Positions 43,660-49,414 of a DNA stretch of 49,414 bases are shown here, in pieces. The notes under the pieces are model-generated. The model was not told the origin of the DNA, made no database searches, and saw nothing but the letters and a program-made list of their open reading frames with translations. The first letter of the stretch is position 1; each line of letters starts with the position of its first letter. The translations under genes and the position numbers were made by a program. This stretch comes from Methylococcaceae bacterium. Its GTDB lineage: Bacteria; Pseudomonadota; Gammaproteobacteria; Methylococcales; Methylomonadaceae. The DNA lies in the NCBI GenBank assembly GCA_030627205.1, contig DAOUSN010000016.1, positions 1-49,414 on the forward strand. The letters are read 5' to 3'.

Positions 43660-45318
43660 TTAATGTCTTACCGTTGGATGTACGGTAATACTTCCACGTC
43701 CATCTTCAGTAATTTCATCATCACTCATTTTAAAATTACCTAACTTCATGGTCATAAAACGACTAAAATATTTTTCTAAGTTTTTTTCTACCGATTTATC
43801 ATAATCAGGTTTGACAATATGGGTTGTTCCCCACGTCACTTTAATGACTTCGCCATTTTTCACCACGCATTCGCCGTCTTTAAAAACATAATCAGGTTTG
43901 CTAAACATTTTTTCACGATCCGCATTTTCGGTATAAACGGTAATATCGGCAAAATCATCAATTCCTAACGCGCCTCGTCCGACTAAACCCGTGATTTTTG
44001 CTGCCCCTGCGCGGGTTAATATTGCAATCTCTGATAAGGTATATTCACGATCAATCGAAGCCAACGTGGTCATTTTTTGCGCTTCAGGATGAATGGTCGA
44101 AAGCATGTCATTACGAAAACTTCGATCCATTAATAAACGAATTAAATGCGGATAAGAGCTAAAGGGCGCGCCATTCGGATGATCGGTGGTTAAAAAGATA
44201 CGCCAAGGATCATCAACTAATAAAAATATTTCTAAGCCAATCGCCCATTGCAGTGCGTTGACAAAATTTTTATCTCTATATTTAAATGGCACTAAGCCGC
44301 AACCTGCATCGCATTCTATATCCATGCACACCCATTTATTAGGACTGGCAATTTTGTGATTTGCATACTGTAATTGTGCATCTCCTGAAGCGGTAATGGT
44401 TTGTCCAAACATAATTTGTCCGACATCTAAGGAAATATTTTTATTTTTATTGACCGATTCAGCAATTTGCGCCGCACCCGATGAAAATTTAAAATCGCCT
44501 TCCGTCCCATAACTATGAAATTGCACATGAGTTAAGTGCATCGGTAACCCTTCAACCCCTGCAATGGAATTTAAGGTGGTTTCAATATTCCCCGGAACGC
44601 CTAAATTACTGCCATGAACATGTAAAGGATGCTTAACTCCAAGTTCTTGAACCGCTGTCGCTAAGGATTTTAATATTTCACGCGGAGTCACATTATAATG
44701 GCTATTATTTTCATCTAAATCTAACTTGCGTTGATTAAATTTAAATGCGTTAATCCCCCCCGCATTAACCACTTTAATGCCAATCCCTTTCGCCGCGTGT
44801 AAAGTCCATGCAACATAATCATTAATCGCTTGTTGATCTTTGTTTGCCGTCATCATTCGAAGTAAATAATCATCACTCCCGAGCATCACATAGCCGCCTT
44901 TGTCTAAAATGGGAATATCGCCCATTTCCATGTGGGCTTGACGGGCATTAATGGGTAAAACAGCGGGTTCAAAACCAGCAGTGTAGCCCATTTCAGCATA
45001 ACGATAGCCTGTGGTAAAAGAGCTAGGCATCGCATGACCTGTTCCTGCTCGTTTAATCGCAGTATGGGATTCCACATCAAGACGATGGTTTTCAGGCATC
45101 AGCATTCGGGCAATATTACCTTTTCCGCCGCCAATATGGGTATGTAAATCAATCGCCCCTGCCATCACCACTTTGCCTTTTAAATCATATTCTTTATCTA
45201 TTTTGGCATTTTGAGGCGGTTTAATAATTTTCCCCGCTGCAATATAAATATCGCCTATCTGTCCATCCATGTTATTGGTAGGATCATAAATGCGTCCCCC
45301 TGTTAATTTTGTCAACAT
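43660..45318 (-). CDS. fhcA: Formyltransferase/hydrolase complex subunit A (FhcA)
   Basis: A 552-residue amidohydrolase related to formylmethanofuran dehydrogenase subunit A. The zinc-binding HxH is His59/His61 (GAIDLHTHIGGGKGN), with HVHGSNLGVPGN, MHLTHVQFHSYG and LTTDHPNGAPFSSYPHLIRLLMD further on. In methylotrophs Fhc moves the formyl group from formyl-tetrahydromethanopterin and hydrolyses it to formate, step four of formaldehyde oxidation. It follows fhcB by nine bases. A terminator directly after it means fhcC and fhcD, part of the same complex, are encoded elsewhere. Confidence 0.96.
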   Translation of the reverse strand: MLTKLTGGRIYDPTNNMDGQIGDIYIAAGKIIKPPQNAKIDKEYDLKGKVVMAGAIDLHTHIGGGKGNIARMLMPENHRLDVESHTAIKRAGTGHAMPSSFTTGYRYAEMGYTAGFEPAVLPINARQAHMEMGDIPILDKGGYVMLGSDDYLLRMMTANKDQQAINDYVAWTLHAAKGIGIKVVNAGGINAFKFNQRKLDLDENNSHYNVTPREILKSLATAVQELGVKHPLHVHGSNLGVPGNIETTLNSIAGVEGLPMHLTHVQFHSYGTEGDFKFSSGAAQIAESVNKNKNISLDVGQIMFGQTITASGDAQLQYANHKIASPNKWVCMDIECDAGCGLVPFKYRDKNFVNALQWAIGLEIFLLVDDPWRIFLTTDHPNGAPFSSYPHLIRLLMDRSFRNDMLSTIHPEAQKMTTLASIDREYTLSEIAILTRAGAAKITGLVGRGALGIDDFADITVYTENADREKMFSKPDYVFKDGECVVKNGEVIKVTWGTTHIVKPDYDKSVEKNLEKYFSRFMTMKLGNFKMSDDEITEDGRGSITVHPTVRH

Positions 45319-45327
45319 AATTGTCTC

Positions 45328-46611
45328 CTACAAAGCCTGTTCAATCGCATTAAGTACCTCGGCGGTACTTGGTAAACCAGAATCTCTTAATTTTTTTAAA
45401 CGAATCGCCACTACATTATCCATTCGATACGCATGCCCTGCATGATCTATACCCGGTGTTCCAATCGGTATAAATACATCAGGTTCTTGTTCAAATACCA
45501 TGCCTGAACGCGCAACAACAATGGTCGGTACATTGGTTTTAGGCGGTGTGGCTTGGGTATTAAAAGCGTGAACCCAAAGCAGTGCATCCGCTTCACCCTC
45601 CTCTAATAAGCGTTGACTATCATATAAATACGGGTCATATTCGGGAAAACCACGGGAAAAATGCATTCGAGCAGGATAGCCTGTTTGCCAGCCACAAACT
45701 TGATTCGCTGTTTGATCGCCTTCTTTACCGCCTAAAGGTAACCCTGAACAGCGAACACCAGCAGCATTAACATCTTTCACCATTTCGCAAATCATTTGTA
45801 CGGTTAATTCAGCCTGTGAGAAATCTAAACTCCCCGCAGCCCAAGTAACCACGCCATAATTAGCGGTTTTTAATTGATCGGCTAATGCTTGTAAATCGAC
45901 TAAACTAATGCCTGCTACGGTGTCGGTCATAATACGCTGATTTTTAACTAACGCTCTTAAAACTGCAATCACTTCAGGTAAATCATGAGTTTCACAGGCT
46001 AAGGTCGTGGCAAGTTTTCCATTAGGGGAGGTTGATCCGTTCCCTTTAGGCGGCTGACCTAGATAAATAATTTCACGTTGTGCGGTATCGTCTAAAAACA
46101 TAGATGCTTGATTCCAACAATAACGCTCAAAGAATCGCGGCGCAAAGGCTTCTGGATCACAGCCAATGATGACAAATAAATCACAACGATTTTTGACTTC
46201 CGCTAAAGTAGTATTCATCCAGCCGCTGTCTTGCAGGGCTAAAAAATTATTTTTCGCCGCCTTAAAACTAATATTATCAACCACCGCGCTGTTTTTATCG
46301 GCTAATGCCATTAAAGCACGCATTCCATTGACATCCGTTGCACAGCCGCCAATAACTGGTTGTTTAGTATCTTTTAGTAAGTTAGCGGCTTCTGCGACAG
46401 CCATCTCTAAACTCACGTCTTTTCCCTTAATTCTAGGACATCTATCGGTTATAACCTGTTCAAAATTCGGTGTGTTGATGCGACAACCATTTTCGATGAC
46501 TTGAAGCGATTCGCCGTCAACCTGAATACTCAAATCATCCGTTCCGATACCGCAAAAAGGACTGGGTACTTCCGTTATTTTTGTTGTTTCCGTTATTTCA
46601 TTCACGCGCAT
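45328..46611 (-). CDS. fhcB: Formyltransferase/hydrolase complex subunit B (FhcB)
   Basis: A 427-residue relative of formylmethanofuran dehydrogenase subunit B. In methylotrophic bacteria this subunit is known to have lost the metallopterin and iron-sulfur centre and serves a structural role, and few cysteines are seen here (CGIGTDDL at the start). Recognisable stretches are KQPVIGGCATDVNGMRALMALADK, LFVIIGCDPEAFAPRFFERYCWN and WVHAFNTQATPP. It is the first gene of the two-gene unit, with fhcA after nine bases. No Mo or W use by Fhc should be assumed. Confidence 0.93.
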   Translation of the reverse strand: MRVNEITETTKITEVPSPFCGIGTDDLSIQVDGESLQVIENGCRINTPNFEQVITDRCPRIKGKDVSLEMAVAEAANLLKDTKQPVIGGCATDVNGMRALMALADKNSAVVDNISFKAAKNNFLALQDSGWMNTTLAEVKNRCDLFVIIGCDPEAFAPRFFERYCWNQASMFLDDTAQREIIYLGQPPKGNGSTSPNGKLATTLACETHDLPEVIAVLRALVKNQRIMTDTVAGISLVDLQALADQLKTANYGVVTWAAGSLDFSQAELTVQMICEMVKDVNAAGVRCSGLPLGGKEGDQTANQVCGWQTGYPARMHFSRGFPEYDPYLYDSQRLLEEGEADALLWVHAFNTQATPPKTNVPTIVVARSGMVFEQEPDVFIPIGTPGIDHAGHAYRMDNVVAIRLKKLRDSGLPSTAEVLNAIEQAL

Positions 46612-46967
46612 CCCCTTAAAAATGTTATTAAATGCGTAATTTAGATCGTTTACCTAACCTTGCATTGTAACCTTTTTTGCGTCTAACAAACAGTTGCTAT
46701 CCTCCCTATTTTAACTATTTTAAGATAAATATACGCTTCTTTAAATGCGGTTTTATCGAATTTAAATAAAATCAAATGAGAGAGTTAAAATAAAGGATAA
46801 TTATTCAAAGAAGTAATAATTTAAACGAGTTAAGCTTAAATACCTACTAAAATACTCTGTATTTTCAATTATTTAGTCATTCAAAAAAAGAAAACAAAGG
46901 GATTTTTAGGTTACTAGGGCGTAGAATTAATCTATCTTTTTTAAATACTAAGTAATAGGAGAATAGT
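46612..46967. other. Divergent intergenic region between fhcB and narK
   Basis: This 356-base region has no gene. On the fhcB side a TACAAT box (minus strand, 46669-46664) with a poor -35 region TGTTTG at 17 bases spacing is a tentative promoter. On the narK side there is only a good ribosome site (AGGAGA, about 11 bases before the GTG) and AT-rich DNA. A lone TACCTACT resembles a NarL heptamer but has no partner. No strong inverted repeat was found. Confidence 0.5.
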
Positions 46968-48581
46968 GTGGCAGATTTAGATAAATGGGATGTAGAGGAT
47001 GCTGGTTTTTGGGAGTCATCAGGTAAAAAGATTGCAAACCGTAATTTGTGGATTTCAATTCCGAGTCTATTAAGCGGTTTTGCCGTTTGGTTATACTGGG
47101 GAATTATCACGGTTCAAATGTTGAACTTAGGATTCCCTTATGAAAAATCAGAGTTGTTTTCATTAATGGCAATTGCTGGATTAACGGGAGCAACGCTTAG
47201 GATACCGAGTAGTTTTTTTATTCGTCTTTGTGGGGGACGAAATACAATTTTTTTCACCACCACCTTATTAATGATCCCTGCTTTTGGCGCAGGAATTGCG
47301 TTACAAGATAAAAATACGCCTTTTTGGGTATTTCAAATGTTAGCGTTATTATCAGGCTTTGGAGGCGGAAATTTTGCCTCCTCAATGTCTAATATTAGTT
47401 TCTTTTTTCCAAAAAAAGTACAAGGATTAGCTTTAGGTCTTAACGCAGGACTGGGAAATTTTGGTGTCACCACCATGCAAATGCTGATTCCTTTATCAAT
47501 GACCTTTGGTTTATTTGGTGCGATGGGGGGGGAGTCTATGATCTTACAATCCACATCAGGAACATTAATCGGAAAAATTCCCGCAGGAACTGAAACCTAT
47601 ATTCAAAATGGCGGTTTTATTTGGTTACTTTTATTAGTTCCTTTGGCTTTTCTTAGCTGGTTTGGAATGAATAATATTCGTACAGAGCAAGTGTCACCTA
47701 TAAATCGAAGTCCACTGACTTGTTTTGGGATGATGTCAGGGATGTTTTTAATTGCTTTTGGTAGTGCAATTTTTGGATTATGGTTAATGTTACCTGAATC
47801 GGTTAATGGTTCAGGGTTTAAAGTGCCTAAAGAAATTGTGTTATTCATTGTGATTATGTTGACCGTTTCTTTACTTAAAATTATTCCAGGACAAATTGGG
47901 GATAGTTTACAACGTCAATATCAAATTTTTGATAATAAACATACCTGGGTTATGAGTATTATTTATACCATGACCTTTGGATCATTTATTGGTTTTGCTG
48001 CCTGTTTTCCCTTAGCTATAAAAGTTATCTTTGGGTATCAACATTTAATGGTTGATGGGGTAATGAATCATGATATAGCTAACTCGAATGGGCCGAGTGC
48101 GTTAATGTATGCGTGGATGGGACCTTTTATTGGGGCATTGATTCGCCCCGTTGGCGGTATGATTGCTGATAAATTTGGAGGGGCATGGGTCACTCATGTT
48201 TGTGCCGGCATTATGGTTTTAAGTGCATTAGGCGTAGCTTACTATATGAAAGCCGCTTATAACTCGGCAACCCCTGAGGAATTTTTTGTTCCTTTCTTTG
48301 TTTTGTTTTTGATTTTATTTGCCGCTACAGGTATTGGTAATGGTTCAACATTTAGAACAATTGCCATGGTGTTTCCAAAAGAACAAGTAGGGCCCGTATT
48401 AGGCTGGACATCCGCCGTTGCCGCTTATGGGGCATTTTATATTCCAAAAGTTTTAGGAGAACAAATTAAAGAAACCACCCCTGAAGTCGCTTTAATTGGC
48501 TTTGCGGTTTTTTATATCGCCTGTATTATGATTAATTGGTGGTTTTATTTACGTAAGGATGGCGAGTTTTATAATCCTTAG
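46968..48581 (+). CDS. narK: NarK-type nitrate/nitrite transporter (MFS, NNP family)
   Basis: A 537-residue major facilitator protein with about 12 membrane helices, started by GTG behind AGGAGA. The nitrate signature is clear twice: LLSGFGGGNFASSMSNISFFFPKKVQGLALGLNAGLGN and, in the second half, ATGIGNGSTFRTIAMVFPKEQVGPVLGWTSAVAAYGAFYIPK. An Arg in TLRIPSS (helix 2) is the expected substrate contact. It imports nitrate or exchanges it for nitrite, for assimilation or respiration; no reductase gene is next to it. An unusually long central loop makes it larger than E. coli NarK. Confidence 0.93.
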   Translation: MADLDKWDVEDAGFWESSGKKIANRNLWISIPSLLSGFAVWLYWGIITVQMLNLGFPYEKSELFSLMAIAGLTGATLRIPSSFFIRLCGGRNTIFFTTTLLMIPAFGAGIALQDKNTPFWVFQMLALLSGFGGGNFASSMSNISFFFPKKVQGLALGLNAGLGNFGVTTMQMLIPLSMTFGLFGAMGGESMILQSTSGTLIGKIPAGTETYIQNGGFIWLLLLVPLAFLSWFGMNNIRTEQVSPINRSPLTCFGMMSGMFLIAFGSAIFGLWLMLPESVNGSGFKVPKEIVLFIVIMLTVSLLKIIPGQIGDSLQRQYQIFDNKHTWVMSIIYTMTFGSFIGFAACFPLAIKVIFGYQHLMVDGVMNHDIANSNGPSALMYAWMGPFIGALIRPVGGMIADKFGGAWVTHVCAGIMVLSALGVAYYMKAAYNSATPEEFFVPFFVLFLILFAATGIGNGSTFRTIAMVFPKEQVGPVLGWTSAVAAYGAFYIPKVLGEQIKETTPEVALIGFAVFYIACIMINWWFYLRKDGEFYNP

Positions 48582-48597
48582 TTTATTTAATGTTGAA

Positions 48598-48630
48598 TTG
48601 AGCTTATTTCATTACGCTTAATAAGTTCAA
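48598..48630 (+). terminator. AT-rich hairpin after narK
   Basis: TTGAGCTTATT (48598-48608) pairs with AATAAGTTCAA (48620-48630) with one G-T pair and an 11-base loop, followed by TTTAT. Stem stability is modest; it starts 17 bases after the narK stop. The right arm is the first unit of a short tandem repeat. Confidence 0.5.
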
Positions 48631-48648
48631 TTTATAAGTTCAATTTAT
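48623..48648 (+). repeat. Two-copy 13-bp tandem repeat
   Basis: AAGTTCAATTTAT occurs twice without gap (48623-48635 and 48636-48648), with a partial third copy AAGTT. It probably arose by slippage; no function is claimed. The remaining bases up to 48876 hold no gene or clear signal. Confidence 0.7.
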
Positions 48649-48876
48649 AAGTTAGAACAACTTATCCTTCGTCAACTGATTTAGCGTTAGCGAGTTATTC
48701 AGAGTCTTTATACTTAATTATCTCTTTAAATACTAAAGGTCTTTTAGTGTTACGGGGGGTTTATTTGCTTGACAATCAAGTTGAAGAGGTTGTACTTATG
48801 ATGTAATGGGAAACTATTTAATGCTCTATAAAATAGGATTTTCTTTTTAACTTTTTAGATTAAGAACCACATTATT

Positions 48877-49414
48877 ATGACCATACCTACTCTTTATACC
48901 CGTTTAAAACAAGCCAAAAGTGAAGAAGACGTTAAAGATATTTACATTAAAGCCTTAGGACTTAAAAGTTACACCAAAGGTTTAGTTGATATTCGTACCG
49001 ATGAAATTTGGTTTGAAGCGAAAGATACGGGCAAGCATTCTAGTTATGCCATGTACACGCAATTATTGCATTATGTGCAAGATGGGCTTAATAAAGGTGA
49101 GACGATTCCACCATTTTTAGCGGTGATTGACACTGAAAAAGCCGCGTTAATGAAGACTTCGGATGTATTGCCATTTCTGAAAAAGAAGACGGTTAAGTGG
49201 GGTAAATCTGCAAGTCAATATCCTAAAGAAGCCTTAGACGAAGTGTCCGCACATATTGGGACGCATTTTGTGTCGTTTAAAATGGCAACGCATGAAGATG
49301 AGTTTATTAGCACCGTTCAGGATGCGATTAAATTAGGCGATATTATTCGCACTCAGATTACGCCTGATAATTTAAAGCAGGTGTTTGATAAGTGGGTGGC
49401 GATGATTGGGCGTG
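48877..49414 (+). CDS. Restriction enzyme/DNA methylase N-terminus, partial
   Basis: The gene starts with ATG at 48877 and is still open at the window end (179 codons). The N-terminal domain shows a PD-(D/E)XK nuclease arrangement: Asp38 in LVDIRTDEIWFEAKD and Glu47-Ala-Lys49. A helix-rich stretch then resembles the specificity of combined restriction-methylase proteins, and the last residues VFDKWVAMIGR are a typical lead-in to an N6-adenine methylase domain. I infer a type IIG or related single-chain enzyme, but the methylase part is not seen. It would mark the start of an accessory region. Confidence 0.6.
   Translation, partial: MTIPTLYTRLKQAKSEEDVKDIYIKALGLKSYTKGLVDIRTDEIWFEAKDTGKHSSYAMYTQLLHYVQDGLNKGETIPPFLAVIDTEKAALMKTSDVLPFLKKKTVKWGKSASQYPKEALDEVSAHIGTHFVSFKMATHEDEFISTVQDAIKLGDIIRTQITPDNLKQVFDKWVAMIGR

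Noticed and set aside
46842-46849. TACCTACT, NarL-like heptamer before narK
   Set aside because: A single copy that misses the last consensus base and has no second heptamer nearby.
46877-47110. Minus-strand frame of 77 codons over the narK start
   Set aside because: It overlaps the secure narK N-terminus and its ribosome site, and resembles no known protein.
1-49414. CRISPR arrays, transposases, rRNA and tRNA genes
   Set aside because: No spaced repeats, no transposase motifs and no tRNA cloverleaf were recognised on reading both strands; a tRNA scan program would settle the last point.

Overview
The window comes from a low-GC gammaproteobacterial methanotroph, most likely order Methylococcales. 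The evidence is a complete soluble methane monooxygenase (sMMO) cluster whose MmoX keeps every di-iron ligand at Methylococcus capsulatus numbering, together with two subunits of the methylotrophic formyltransferase/hydrolase complex (fhcA, fhcB) of the tetrahydromethanopterin C1 pathway. The genus is not determined. The DNA is AT-rich throughout, with no transposase, rRNA or CRISPR array and no tRNA that I could recognise.

Layout. 1-1.7 kb: end of a polysaccharide glycosyltransferase operon (a GT2 enzyme plus an Alg14/Alg13-like split transferase). 1.8-10.9 kb, minus strand: mmoX-mmoY-mmoB-mmoZ-mmoD-mmoC, an uncharacterised 96-residue gene, mmoG (GroEL-like), a terminator, then mmoR (sigma-54 activator). 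A near-consensus -24/-12 promoter precedes mmoX, and a perfect 10-bp inverted repeat about 140 bp upstream of the predicted start is a good candidate MmoR site. Two hairpins lie between mmoZ and mmoD. A CHASE2 adenylate/guanylate cyclase diverges from mmoX. 13.5-21 kb: Nudix-ThiE fusion, GAF/HD-GYP phosphodiesterase, MoxR-DUF58-transglutaminase triad and a small secreted protein. 21-28.7 kb: mutS, pncC, msrA, a lone tungstate-type ABC permease, small membrane proteins, cbtA and cbtB for cobalt uptake (cbtB only 59 codons), rpiA and an ASCH-domain protein. 28.8-30.4 kb: an overlapping ATPase plus TOPRIM-like gene pair fused translationally to glyS; this is the best candidate for an undescribed, possibly defensive, system. 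33-36.8 kb: cobalamin genes (split cbiG, cobJ with a HutX/ChuX-like tail, thioredoxin-like ferredoxin) and moaD/moaE. 36.9-41.4 kb: cspA, orphan parA, ybeL-like gene divergent from leuS. 41.4-43.6 kb: heptose kinase hddA and a ColD-like dehydratase. 43.6-48.6 kb: fhcB-fhcA and a divergent NarK transporter. 48.9 kb to the end: start of a PD-(D/E)XK-type restriction or methylase protein cut by the window.

Functional links. sMMO oxidises methane to methanol, and Fhc later hydrolyses the formyl group to formate. Cobalt import and cobalamin genes, and a possible tungstate permease with moaD/moaE, would supply cofactors to enzymes elsewhere in the genome. The sMMO copper sensors mmoQ/mmoS known from M. 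capsulatus are not between mmoG and mmoR here, so regulation seems to rest on MmoR, MmoG and MmoD plus factors outside the window.
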